Assembly: GCF_014650435.1 (NCBI RefSeq)
Contig: NZ_BMUY01000001.1
Span: forward strand, 930,001-994,000
From: Streptomyces tendae
GTDB taxonomy: Bacteria > Actinomycetota > Actinomycetes > Streptomycetales > Streptomycetaceae
Length of the DNA stretch: 64,000 bases
Direction: 5' to 3'
The position numbers and the translations under genes were made by a program. Below the pieces are notes generated by a model. The model saw only the letters and a program-made list of their open reading frames with translations. It made no database searches and had not been told where the DNA came from. The number at the start of each line of letters is the position of its first letter. Position 1 is the first letter of the stretch. Of this stretch, positions 50,475 through 60,400 are shown piece after piece.

Positions 50475-50557
50475 GGCACCCCAGAGCGCCCGCTTGCCGC
50501 TCCGTACGTGGGAGGTGCAGTTCTTGTACCGGAGCGGCAAGCTCCCCGCCCGCCTGC

Positions 50558-51586
50558 TCAGCGGAGCTGGGGGAGCACCTCGGCCCCGAGCCGCCGCACG
50601 TTCTCCTCGGTCGCCGCCAGGTCTCCCGAGCCCTCGACGAGCAGGGCGAAGCGGGAGATGCCGGTCCGCTCGCCGGTCGCCGCGAGCCGGTCCGCGCACA
50701 GCCGGGGCGTGCCCACCGGGTGCAGCCCGCAGAGCAGTTCGGTGTAGGCGTGCGGGTCGCGCATCTGCCGGGCCCGGCCGTCCACCGTGACATGGGCGCC
50801 CAGGCCCTGCCGCAGCCAGCCCGGCATCGCCTTGAGCAGGGTCTCCGCCGCGTCCGAGCGCCGGTCCGCGATCTGGCAGACGCCGGCCGAGACGTGTCCG
50901 GCGCCGTGGATCTCCGCGGCCGGACGCCCGGCCGCACGCGCGTGGCGCCGCCACAGGGCGACCATCTCCGCCTTCTCCTCGTCGCCGACGTGCATCCCGA
51001 GGAGCATCGGCAGCCCCCGCTCGGCCGCCAGGCGCACGCTCGACGGCGAGGTGCAGGCCACGACGACCTCCGGGCCCGGCTCTTCCGACAGGGACTCAGA
51101 CGGGCGCGGCACGACGGGCACCTCGCGGAAGCGGAAGCGGTCCCCCGAGGCGCCGACGGCCGGCTCGCGCAGCCAGCGCAGCAGCAGGTCGAGCGAGTCC
51201 GGAAACCCCTTCTCGTACGCCTCGAGACCCGCGCCGAACACCTCCAGGTCCACCCAGGGGCCGCCCCGGCCCACGCCCAGCGAGAAGCGGCCGCCGCTGG
51301 TGACGTGCAGCAGCGCGGCCTGCTCGCCGAGCGCCACGGGGTGGACGGTGGGCAGCACACTGACCGCGGTGCCGACCCGGATGCGCCGGGTGCGGCCCAG
51401 CAGCAGCGCGGCCAGGGTCACGGCCGACGGACACGTGCCGTACGGCACGAAGTGGTGTTCGGCCAGCCAGACGGCGTCGAGCCCGGCCTCCTCGGCGACC
51501 TCGGCCGAGCGGACCGCGCGGTGCAGCGCCTCCCCCTGGCCCTGGCCCGGGAACTGGGCCCCCAACACGAAACTTCCTACGCGCAT
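50558..51586 (-). CDS. Luciferase-like (LLM class) flavin-dependent oxidoreductase
   Basis: The 342-aa protein has the bacterial luciferase-like TIM barrel: an N-terminal RVGSFVLGAQFPGQGQG, AEEAGLDAVWLAEHHF, then VGTAVSVLPTVHPVALGEQAALLHVTSGGRFSLGVGRGG. It probably uses reduced flavin or F420 to oxidise an unknown substrate. The start ATG 51584-51586 has AGGAAAAGG upstream. It is transcribed alone, divergent from the following gene. Confidence 0.9.
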   Translation of the reverse strand: MRVGSFVLGAQFPGQGQGEALHRAVRSAEVAEEAGLDAVWLAEHHFVPYGTCPSAVTLAALLLGRTRRIRVGTAVSVLPTVHPVALGEQAALLHVTSGGRFSLGVGRGGPWVDLEVFGAGLEAYEKGFPDSLDLLLRWLREPAVGASGDRFRFREVPVVPRPSESLSEEPGPEVVVACTSPSSVRLAAERGLPMLLGMHVGDEEKAEMVALWRRHARAAGRPAAEIHGAGHVSAGVCQIADRRSDAAETLLKAMPGWLRQGLGAHVTVDGRARQMRDPHAYTELLCGLHPVGTPRLCADRLAATGERTGISRFALLVEGSGDLAATEENVRRLGAEVLPQLR

Positions 51587-51841
51587 TGCCTTTTCCTGCT
51601 TCCTCGGCCCCGACGTGGAGCTCCCCCACACGGCATAACCGCCTGACACGTGCCGAGGACACGGCCGGACGAAGGAATTTGCGGATTGTCTGCAGAATCG
51701 GCCGTTGTGGGACGGTGCGCGGGCCCGGACGGACAACACCGGTCGGGGGAGTTGCGGTGTTTGGCGCCGTACGCGTACCCGTGTCCGCGCCGCGTAGGCT
51801 GGATGCCGCCCTGCTTCCTGTATAGCTCCGTGAGGTGTCCC

Positions 51842-52174
51842 GTGTCCCCGCGTCGCAACCGACCCAAGGGAGCCGGTTCCTCCGGCCGGAGCGCCGAGGA
51901 GGACGGCTCCGGCCGCTACGGCGGCTGGCAGTCCTCGGAGAGCTGGCAGGGCGAGGAGTGGAGCGTACGGCACGTGGCGGGGGCGAGCGCGCAGGGCAAG
52001 TCGTACCGCTGCCCGGGATGCGACCAGCTCATTCCGGACGGTGTCCCGCACGTGGTGGCCTGGCCCGCGCACTCGGGCGTCGACGACCGCAGGCACTGGC
52101 ACAAGGCGTGCTGGAACGCGAAGGACCGCCGCACCACGCGGGTGCAGCGGTCCCGTAACGCGCCGAGGTTCTGA
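51842..52174 (+). CDS. Small Cys/His-rich conserved protein
   Basis: The 110-aa protein has a basic Ser/Gly-rich N-terminus and a compact C-terminal module YRCPGCDQLI...HWHKACW that resembles a zinc-binding HNH-like or treble-clef fold. A protein of this type is conserved in Streptomyces at this place; relatives have been labelled ATP/GTP-binding, for which I see no motif. The GTG start at 51842 follows GAGG. A TAGGCT hexamer at 51795-51800 may be its -10 element. Confidence 0.8.
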   Translation: MSPRRNRPKGAGSSGRSAEEDGSGRYGGWQSSESWQGEEWSVRHVAGASAQGKSYRCPGCDQLIPDGVPHVVAWPAHSGVDDRRHWHKACWNAKDRRTTRVQRSRNAPRF

Positions 52175-52191
52175 GGGCCCCTCCGGCCGCC

Positions 52192-53061
52192 CTACACGTC
52201 CCGCTTCTCCAGCAGGGCGAAGGCGGCGGCGAACGCGGCCGCGGTCACACCGAGCACGATCCACAACGGGTCCCAGCCCGAGGGCCCGGACTCGGAGAGC
52301 GAGTTGGCGTAGAAGATGCTCATCTGGTTCGGGATCGAGTACTCGAAGAGCGCCTGCTGCACGTCCTTGAGCGACTCCGAGAACATGAACAGCGCGATCA
52401 CCAGCGGGGCGAGCAGGACGCCGATCATGATGGTGATGGCGCCCGCGGAGTGCCGGATGATCGAGCCCATGGCCAGGGAGAGCAGCCCGAGCAGCGCGAC
52501 GTAGAGCGAGACGCCGACGGTGCCCTTCAGCCACTCCGCGCCGGTCGGGTTCTCGGCGCCGTTGCCCTCCAGCATGGACACGTGGGCCAGCCCGACCAGC
52601 GTCGCGGAGACCAGGGTCACCACGAAGGCCACCAGGAAGAACACGATGCCCTTGGCCGCCAGCACCCGGCCGCGGCTGGGGCAGGCGGTCATCGTCGTGC
52701 GGATCATCCCCGTGCCGTACTCCGAGGCGGTGGTCAGCACGCCGAGCGTGATCACGCACATGCTGCCGAGCAGCAGACCGAAGAAGCCGAGGCTCAGCGC
52801 GCTCTCACCGGCCAGGTCGGAGTCCGAACTCGCCACCACCGCGCCGGTCAGCAGCCCGATGCCGAGCACCAGCAGGACGAACACGCCCAGCGTCCACATC
52901 GTCGAGCGCACCGACTTGATCTTCGTCCACTCGGAGGCCAGCGCGTGTACGAGGGTCGTGCGCACCACCGGGATCGGCGACGTGTACGTCGGGAACGGCG
53001 AACCGGGCGCCGCGTGCCAGTCGGGCGCGGCCTGCTGCGTCGGGGGCTGGGGCGTGCTCAT
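52192..53061 (-). CDS. ABC-2 exporter membrane protein (second system)
   Basis: The 289-aa protein has six membrane segments after a Pro-rich cytoplasmic tail (about 1-40). It contains the SEWTKIKSVRSTMW and ASEYGTGMIRTTM segments shared by Streptomyces ABC-2 permeases of this class. The start ATG 53059-53061 overlaps the stop of the ATPase gene by 4 nt. Its nearest relative in this window is the permease at 54452-55222. Confidence 0.9.
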   Translation of the reverse strand: MSTPQPPTQQAAPDWHAAPGSPFPTYTSPIPVVRTTLVHALASEWTKIKSVRSTMWTLGVFVLLVLGIGLLTGAVVASSDSDLAGESALSLGFFGLLLGSMCVITLGVLTTASEYGTGMIRTTMTACPSRGRVLAAKGIVFFLVAFVVTLVSATLVGLAHVSMLEGNGAENPTGAEWLKGTVGVSLYVALLGLLSLAMGSIIRHSAGAITIMIGVLLAPLVIALFMFSESLKDVQQALFEYSIPNQMSIFYANSLSESGPSGWDPLWIVLGVTAAAFAAAFALLEKRDV

Positions 53062-54317
53062 CGGGCGTCCTCGGGCTTGGTCGGGTCGGTGACGGGCGCG
53101 GGGGCGGCCGCGGGCGGCGCCGGGGCCGCGGCGGGGGCCTGGGGCACCGGCGGGGCCTGGGGTGCCTGCTGCGCCGCGTACGGGTTGGCCGGCTGACCGC
53201 CCGGCACGGCACCGGGCGCCACCGGGGCGCCGTACGGGCCCGCCGGGGCCTGGCCGGGCGCGCCCTGCGGCGCGGCGAAGGGCTGTCCGCCCTGCTGGGG
53301 CGGCGGCGGGGCGTACCAGTCGGGCTGACCCTGTCCCGGCACCGGCATCGGCGGCTGCGCGCCGGGCGGCAGGGGCTGCTGGAGCCCCGCCTTCTGGTCG
53401 GCGGTCGACCGGTAGTCCACGGCGCCCTGCGTCATGCGCATGTACGCCTCCTCCAGCGACGCCTGGTGCGGCGACAGCTCCCACAGCCGTACGTCGGCGT
53501 CGTGCGCGATGTCGCTGATCCGGGGGAGGGCGAGGCCGGTCACCCGCAGCGCGCCGTCCTGCTCGGGCAGCACGTGGCCGCCCGCCTCGGTCAGCGCCGA
53601 GGTCAGCTTCTCGCGCAGCTGGGGCTCGGTGTCCGGCGTCCGCACGCGCGCGAAGTCGGCGGAGTTGGCCGAGATGAAGTCCGTCACGCTCATGTCGGCC
53701 ATCAGCTGGCCGCGCCCGATGACGATCAGGTGGTCGGCGGTCAGCGCCATCTCGCTCATCAGGTGCGAGGAGACGAAGACGGTGCGGCCCTCCGCCGCGA
53801 GCGCCTTCATCAGGTTGCGCACCCAGTGGATGCCCTCCGGGTCGAGGCCGTTGACCGGCTCGTCGAAGAGCAGCACCTGGGGGTCGCCGAGGAGCGCGGC
53901 GGCGATGCCCAGCCGCTGGCCCATGCCGAGGGAGAAGCCCTTGGAGCGCCGCTTGGCCACGTCCTGGAGGCCGACCACGCCGAGCACCTCGTCCACCCGG
54001 CGGGCCGGGATGCCGGACAGCTGGGCGAGGCTCAGCAGGTGGTTGCGGGCGGCCCGGCCCCCGTGCACCGCCTTGGCGTCCAGCAGCGCCCCGACGTGGC
54101 GCGCGGCGTTCGGCAGCCTGCGGTACGGGTGGCCGCCGATCGTCACGTGTCCCGCGGTGGGGTTGTCCAGGCCCAGGATCATCCGCATCGTCGTCGACTT
54201 GCCGGAGCCGTTGGGCCCCAGGAAGCCGGTGACGGCGCCGGGCCGCACCTGGAAGGAGAGGTTGTACACAGCGGTCTTGTCGCCGTATCGCTTGGTCAGG
54301 CCGACAGCCTCGATCAT
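53058..54317 (-). CDS. ABC transporter ATPase with Pro/Gln-rich tail
   Basis: The 419-aa protein has the ATPase domain in the first 300 residues (Walker A GPNGSGKST, signature FSLGMGQRLGIAAAL, Walker B VLLFDEPVNGLDPEG, SSHLMSEMALTADH). The last about 110 residues are Pro/Ala/Gln-rich and disordered, unlike the sister ATPase at 55225-56220. It pairs with the overlapping permease. ATG 54315-54317 is preferred over an upstream GTG by comparison with the sister gene. Confidence 0.9.
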   Translation of the reverse strand: MIEAVGLTKRYGDKTAVYNLSFQVRPGAVTGFLGPNGSGKSTTMRMILGLDNPTAGHVTIGGHPYRRLPNAARHVGALLDAKAVHGGRAARNHLLSLAQLSGIPARRVDEVLGVVGLQDVAKRRSKGFSLGMGQRLGIAAALLGDPQVLLFDEPVNGLDPEGIHWVRNLMKALAAEGRTVFVSSHLMSEMALTADHLIVIGRGQLMADMSVTDFISANSADFARVRTPDTEPQLREKLTSALTEAGGHVLPEQDGALRVTGLALPRISDIAHDADVRLWELSPHQASLEEAYMRMTQGAVDYRSTADQKAGLQQPLPPGAQPPMPVPGQGQPDWYAPPPPQQGGQPFAAPQGAPGQAPAGPYGAPVAPGAVPGGQPANPYAAQQAPQAPPVPQAPAAAPAPPAAAPAPVTDPTKPEDAR

Positions 54318-54451
54318 GCTCCGCACCCATCGGAAGGTTCAGGGACAGCAGGGCACACGCCCCCGTAAGGGTTAGGAGGATATCCAGGCGCTGACGGTTC
54401 CGTTCAAGCGCGGGCAAAATCCGACGCCGTACGGAGGCCGGACGGAGGGGG

Positions 54452-55222
54452 TCAGGCGTCCCGCCGCTTCAGCACCGCGTACCCGCCCACGAGTGCCGCG
54501 ATCACCCACAGTGCCATGATCCCGAGGCCGCCCCACGGCCCGTACGGCACGTCGTCGTCGATCGGCGTGACCACCTGCATGATCTTGCTACCGGCCTGGT
54601 CGGGCAGGAACCGGCCGACCTTCTCCGTCGCCGGGACGTTGCCCAGGATGTTGGAGATCAGGAAGAAGAACGGCATCAGGATGCCCAGCGACAGCATCGG
54701 GGAGCGCAGCATCGCGGCCACGCCCATCGAGAACATCGCGATCAGGGTCATGTAGAGGCCGCCGCCGAACACCGCGCGGAGCACGCCGGGGTCGCCGATC
54801 GACGCCTTGAGGTCGCCGAGCATCGCCTGGCCGAGGAAGAACGTGGCGAAACTGGTGACCATGCCCACGATCAGGGCCAGGGCGGTGGCCACCGCGATCT
54901 TGCTGAACAGGAAGGTGCCGCGCTTCGGCACGGCGGCCAGCGAGGTGCGGATCATCCCGGAGCTGTACTCGTTGCCCACGACGAGCACCCCGAACACGAT
55001 CATCGCCAGCTGGCCGAGGCTGGTGCCGGCGAAGCTGATGAAGGTCGGGTCGAAGGAGAGCTGGTCGCGCCGGCTCATGTCGCCGAACTCGTTCTTCGAC
55101 AGGGCCGAGATCAGCATGCCGAGGGCGATGGTGACGACCACGGCGAGGCCCAGCGTCCACACCGTGGACGCGACCGACCGGATCTTGGTCCACTCGGACC
55201 GGACGACCTGTGTCGCCGCCAT
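54452..55222 (-). CDS. ABC-2 exporter membrane protein (first system)
   Basis: The 256-aa protein has six membrane segments, starting with VVRSEWTKIRSVASTVW and containing GNEYSSGMIRTSL, similar in plan to the permease at 52192-53061. The ATG lies 2 nt after the stop of its ATPase. Together they appear to be the older copy of a tandem duplication. Confidence 0.9.
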   Translation of the reverse strand: MAATQVVRSEWTKIRSVASTVWTLGLAVVVTIALGMLISALSKNEFGDMSRRDQLSFDPTFISFAGTSLGQLAMIVFGVLVVGNEYSSGMIRTSLAAVPKRGTFLFSKIAVATALALIVGMVTSFATFFLGQAMLGDLKASIGDPGVLRAVFGGGLYMTLIAMFSMGVAAMLRSPMLSLGILMPFFFLISNILGNVPATEKVGRFLPDQAGSKIMQVVTPIDDDVPYGPWGGLGIMALWVIAALVGGYAVLKRRDA

Positions 55223-55224
55223 GC

Positions 55225-56220
55225 TCAACCCCTCTTCCAGTCGCTGCCCCACGGCTGCTGCGGAGGCTGCCCCGGTGGCTGTTGCTGCTGCTGCGGCACC
55301 GCGCCGGGCGGCTGCCCGTCGTGCGCGTGGTACTCCACGGACTCCGCGGTCAGCTGCATGAACGCCTCCTCCAGCGAGGCGCGCTGCGGGCTCAGCTCGT
55401 GCAGTACGATCTGCTGCCGCGCCGCCAGCTCGCCGACCGCCTCCGACTTGTCGCCGTCCACCTCCAGCACCCCGTCGGCCGCCTCGACGACCGGGACACC
55501 GGCGCCGTGCAGCGCGTCGAGCAGCTGCTCGCGCTGCGGGGTGCGGATCCGGACGTAGCTGCGCGAGTTCTCCGCGATGAACTCGGCCATCGAGGTGTCC
55601 GCGAGGAGCCTGCCCTGGCCGATGACCACCAGGTGGTCGGCGGTCAGCGCCATCTCGCTCATCAGGTGGGAGGAGACGAAGACCGTACGGCCCTGGGAGG
55701 CCAGGGTCTTCATCAGGTTGCGGATCCAGTGGATGCCCTCGGGGTCCAGGCCGTTGACCGGCTCGTCGAACATCAGGATCCGCGGGTCGCCGAGCAGCGC
55801 GCCCGCGATGCCGAGCCGCTGCCCCATGCCGAGGGAGAAGCCCTTGGTCTTCTTCCTGGCGACCGCCGAGAGCCCGACCGTGTCCAGGACCTCGCGTACC
55901 CGGCTCGCCGGGATGCCGTTGCTCTGCGCGAGGCACAGCAGGTGGTTGTAGGCGCTGCGCCCGCCGTGCCACGCCTTGGCCTCGAGCAGCGCACCGATGT
56001 ACGTCAGCGGGTCCTTGAGCTGGTCGTAGTGCTTGCCGTCGATCCGCACGTCCCCGGCGGTCGGCCGGTCCAGGCCCAGCACCATCCGCATGGTCGTCGA
56101 CTTGCCCGCGCCGTTGGGGCCGAGGAAGCCCGTGATGATGCCGGGTCTGACGGTGAAGGAGAGATTGTTGACCGCCACCTTCTCGCCGTACCGCTTGGTC
56201 AGCCCCTCGAGCTCGATCAT
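55225..56220 (-). CDS. ABC transporter ATPase (first system)
   Basis: The 331-aa protein has Walker A GPNGAGKST, signature FSLGMGQRLGIAGAL, Walker B ILMFDEPVNGLDPEG and the same SSHLMSEMALTADHLVVIGQG stretch as the sister ATPase, and ends in a Gln/Pro-rich tail. The substrate is unknown. Such pairs are often called daunorubicin-like exporters, but no drug cluster is nearby. Confidence 0.92.
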   Translation of the reverse strand: MIELEGLTKRYGEKVAVNNLSFTVRPGIITGFLGPNGAGKSTTMRMVLGLDRPTAGDVRIDGKHYDQLKDPLTYIGALLEAKAWHGGRSAYNHLLCLAQSNGIPASRVREVLDTVGLSAVARKKTKGFSLGMGQRLGIAGALLGDPRILMFDEPVNGLDPEGIHWIRNLMKTLASQGRTVFVSSHLMSEMALTADHLVVIGQGRLLADTSMAEFIAENSRSYVRIRTPQREQLLDALHGAGVPVVEAADGVLEVDGDKSEAVGELAARQQIVLHELSPQRASLEEAFMQLTAESVEYHAHDGQPPGAVPQQQQQPPGQPPQQPWGSDWKRG

Positions 56221-56330
56221 GGCGCCCACGCTAGAACGGGACGAGGCCCGCTGCCACCCCAGTGACAGAAGGCCTCGCCCTTCCTCGTACGTATTCAGCA
56301 GGCGTTCGCCCCCGCGTGGGCCGAACCGCC

Positions 56331-57263
56331 TCAGCGGGACTGCTGGGCAGGCACCCCGCGGGAGACCGGCTCGTCCTCGACCGCCGGAGCGGCGGCCACC
56401 GCGGCACCCGTGAGGGACGCCAGCATCTCGCGCACGTTGGTCAGCTGCGCGTTGATGGAGTCGCGGCGGTTGGTGAGGGCGGCCAGCTCGCGCTCCGACT
56501 CCGAACGGATGCGGTCGGCCTTGGCGTTGGCGTCGGCCACGATGTCCTCGGACTGGCGCTGCGCCGTCTCCACGGTCTGGCGGGCCCGGCGCTCGGCGTC
56601 CGTGCGCAGCTTCTCCGCCTCCAGGCGCAGCTGCTCCGCGCGGTGCTCGATCTCCGCGAGCCGCTTCTCGGCCTTGGCCTGACGGGAGGCCAGGTCCCGC
56701 TCGGACTGCTCGCGGCGCTTGGCGAGGTTCGTCTCGAAGTCGGCGGCGGCCTGCGCGGCCTTGGCGCGGGTCTCCTCGAAGAGCGCGTCGGCCTCGTCGC
56801 GCTTGGACTGCGCGTCCTTCTGCGCCTCGGAGCGCAGCTGGGAGGCGTCGCCCTTGGCCTTCTCGACAATCCGGACGCCCTCGTCCTCGGCCTTGGCCTT
56901 GCGCTCGGCGGCGTACGACTCCGCGTCGTTGCGCACCTGCTGGGCCGAGGACTCGGCCAGCTCACGGTGCTGCTCGGCCGCGCGACGGGCCTCCTCGCGC
57001 AGGTCCTTCGCCTCTTCCTCGGCGAGCCGCAGGATCTTCTCGACCCGGGCGCCGAGACCGGCGTACGACGGCTCGGCGTCGTTGACCTGGGCCTGGGCGT
57101 TCTGGGTCTCGAGGTGGAGCTCCTCGATGCGCTTTTCCAGAGCGGTGATGCGGGCGAGAGCGCTGTCACGGTCGGAGACGAGCTTGGAGATGCGTTCGTC
57201 CACCTGAGCGCGGTCGTACCCACGCCGCACAAGCTCGAAGCCGTAGGGGGAAGTGTCGCTCAT
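56331..57263 (-). CDS. filP: Filament-forming coiled-coil protein FilP
   Basis: FilP forms an intermediate-filament-like network behind the growing hyphal tip and interacts with DivIVA and Scy. The 310-aa protein starts with the short conserved MSDTSPYGFELVRRGYDRAQVDERI and is then almost entirely coiled coil up to a short Ala/Pro tail. The length equals the well-studied S. coelicolor protein as I remember it. ATG 57261-57263 is chosen accordingly. It lies downstream of scy on the same strand. Confidence 0.96.
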   Translation of the reverse strand: MSDTSPYGFELVRRGYDRAQVDERISKLVSDRDSALARITALEKRIEELHLETQNAQAQVNDAEPSYAGLGARVEKILRLAEEEAKDLREEARRAAEQHRELAESSAQQVRNDAESYAAERKAKAEDEGVRIVEKAKGDASQLRSEAQKDAQSKRDEADALFEETRAKAAQAAADFETNLAKRREQSERDLASRQAKAEKRLAEIEHRAEQLRLEAEKLRTDAERRARQTVETAQRQSEDIVADANAKADRIRSESERELAALTNRRDSINAQLTNVREMLASLTGAAVAAAPAVEDEPVSRGVPAQQSR

Positions 57264-57470
57264 GGGGTTCCTGTCGAAAGAGACCGGGTGAGGTGATAGA
57301 GGGAATCCTAGGCGCCAATGCGGTGTGTCATCGAGCGGATGCACGTTTGATACGGAGAATGACACCTCTTTTGAGTGGCTGACCCTCGGATGGCTTGCCA
57401 AAGCCTCGGGCAGGGGTCCCGTCGGGACTCGGCCAAAGATCTCCAGCAGACACCCAAACCACCCCGAATG

Positions 57471-60400
57471 CTAGCTGTCTGACGACTTGCCACCCGAACG
57501 TGGGGCGCCCACCGTCGCTCCGGCCTTCACCCCGTTGTCCTTCGCGCCCCCGGGCGCCTCGAACGACTCCAGCGCCTCCAGGACGTCCTGCACCCGGGAG
57601 ATCTCCGCGTTGATGTCCTCGCGGCGCCGGACCAGCACCTCCAGCTCGCGCTTGCCCTCGTCGACCGTGGCCCGGGCCTCGCGGACCGCCTCGGCCTTCA
57701 GCTCCTCGGCCTCGCGGACCAGGGTGGCCTTCTTCTGCTCGGCCTCCTTGAGCAGCCCCTCGGCCTTCTTGACGGCGGCGATGCGCACCTTGCCGGCCTC
57801 GGAGTTGGCCTCCGACACCAGCTCCTTCGCCTTCGCCTCCGCCTTGGCGAGCTGCTCCTCGGCGGCCTTGATGAGCGCGTCGCAGCGGTCGCCGGCCGAC
57901 TTCATCGTCTCGGCGGCCTCGCGGCGGGCCCGCTCGTGCAGCTCCTCGATCTCGGAGGTGAGCCGCTCGCGCAGCTCCTCCGCGCGCTCCCTTATGGCGG
58001 TCGCGTCCCGGCGGGCGCCGACCAGCAGCTCGTCCGCGTCCGTACGGGCCTTCTCCACCCGGGTGTTGCCCTCGACCGTCGCCTCCTGGACGATCCGGTC
58101 GGCCTCCGCACGGGCCGCGCCGACCATCGTGTCGGCCTGCGACTCGGCGTCCGCGGTGGTCTTCTGGGCCTGCTGCTGCGCCTCGGTGAGCAGCTTGTCG
58201 GCCTCGGCGGTGGTCTCCGTGATGAGCGTGTCGACCTGCTCGGCGGCCTCCGAACGCCGCTTGTTGGCGTCCTTGCGGGCCTCGTCGAGGGTGCGCTCGG
58301 CCTCCTCGCGGGCCGCCGTGGTGACCCGCTCGGCCTCCGCCGCCGCCTCGCGCCGGACCCGGTCCGCCTCGGTGCGCAGCCGCTCGGCGTGCTGCTGCGC
58401 GGAGCCGACCGTGTCGGCGGCCTCGGCCCGCAGCCGCTCCGCCTCCCCGGTGGCGTCCGACATCAGCTGCTCGGCCCGGGCGCCCGCCTCGGCCCGTACC
58501 CGCTCGGCCTCGGCGATCGTCTCGGTGCGCAGCCGCTCCGCCTCGGTGGCCGCCTCGGTCCTGACCCGCTCGGACTCGCTCGCCGCCTCGGCGGTGACGC
58601 GCTCCGCCTCCGCGAGCGTCTCCGTGCGGAGCCGGTCGGTGTCGGCCGCCGTCTCGATGGTGAGCCGCTCCGCCTCGGAACGCGCCTCGGTGATCAGGGC
58701 GTCCGCCTGCGTCGCCGCGTCGGACCGGATGCGGTTGGCGTCCTCGCGGGCGTCCGCCCGGGTGCGCGACGCGGACTGCTCGGCCTCGGCGATGGCGTCG
58801 GATGCCTCCGTGCGCACCCGCTGGGCGTGCTCGGAGACGTCCGCGCGGATCCGGTCGGCCTCCGTGATGGCCTCGGACACGGTCCGCTCGGCCAGCGTCT
58901 TGGCGGCCTCGGTCTCCTCCTGCGCCTCGCGCCTGAGCCGTCCGGCGTCCTCGCTCGCCCGCTCCCGCTCGGCGTAGGCGTCGGCGCGGACCCGGTCCGC
59001 CTCCTCCTGCGCCTCGGTCCGGGTGCGCTCCGCGGCGTGCTCGGCGGCGCTGCGCAGCCCGGTGATCTCCTCCTGGGCCTGTTCGTGCAGCCCGGCGACC
59101 GACTCCCGTACCTGCGCCGCGTGCTGCTCGGCGGCCGACACCATCTCGGTGGCGCGCCGGTCGGCCTCCTCGACCAGCCGGACCGCCTCGGCCTGCGCCT
59201 CCTCCACACGGTTGCGCGCCGAGGCCAGCAGCTCCTCGCTCTGCTCGCGGGCCCGCTCGCGCTCCTGGTCCGCCTCCTGCCGGGCCGAGCCGAGCAGTTC
59301 CTCCGCCTCGCGGCGGCGCCGGGCGGCCTCCTCCTGGGCGGCGGCCAGCGCCTCCGACGCCTCGGCGGCGATGCGCTCGGCGGCACTCTGCGCCTCCGCC
59401 CGCACCCGGTCGGCGCTCTCCTGCGCCTCCGACTTCAGCCGCTCCGCCTCGCTCGCGGCCTCCGAGCGCAGCCGTACCGCGACGGACTCGCCCTCCGCGC
59501 GGGAGGCGGACGCGTCCGCGGCGGCCTCGGTGCGCAGCCGCTCGGCCTCCGTCTCCGCCTGCTGCTGGAGCGTACGAATCCGCTCCGCGGCCTCCGCGCG
59601 CAGCCGCTCGCTCTCCTCGGCCGCCTCGCGGCGGATCCGCTCGCCCTCCTCGCGGGCCTCGCCCAGCGCCTCCTCGGCGGCGGTGCGGCGCTCCTCGGCC
59701 TCGGTGTGCAGCCGCGTCAGCTCCTCGGCGGCCTCCGCCTTGCGGGCCTCGACGGCGCGCTCGGTCTCCTCGCGCAGCTCACGGGCCGCCCGCTCGGCCT
59801 CCGCCTGGAGCTCCTCCACCCGCTCGGCGGCCTCGGCGCGGTGCCGCTCGGCCTCCGCGCGGGTGCGCTCCAGGGTCTCCTCGGCCTGCCGGCGCAGGGT
59901 CGTCGCCCGCTCGATCGCCTCGGTGCGGACCTTCTCGCTGTCCGCCGTCGCGGTCTGCCGCAGCTCGTCCGCGTCCGCCTTGGCCTTGGACAGCAGCTCC
60001 TCGGCGGTCTTCGCCGCCTCCTCGATCTGCGCCACGGCCTCCTTGCGGGCCTCGGCGCGGATCTTCTCGCCCTCGGCGACCGCGTCCGCCCGCAGCTGCT
60101 CGGCCTCGCCGCGCAGCCGGCGCGCCTCCTCCTGCAGCTCGACCGTCTTGGCGCGGTACTCCTTGGTGTCGTCCTTCGCCGCGCCCTTGAGCTCCTCGGC
60201 GATGTCGTGCGCCTCGGCACGCAGTCGGTCCGCCTCGGTCTCGGCCTCGGTGCGGATCCGCTCGGCCTCCTCGGTGGCGGCCTTCGTGGTCCGCTTGGCG
60301 TCCTCCGACGCCTTGTTCAGCACGTCCTCGGCCGTCTTGGCCGCCTTGGACAGCTGGGTGGCCGACTCCTCGGCGGTGATCGTGCGGGCCTTCTCGGCGG

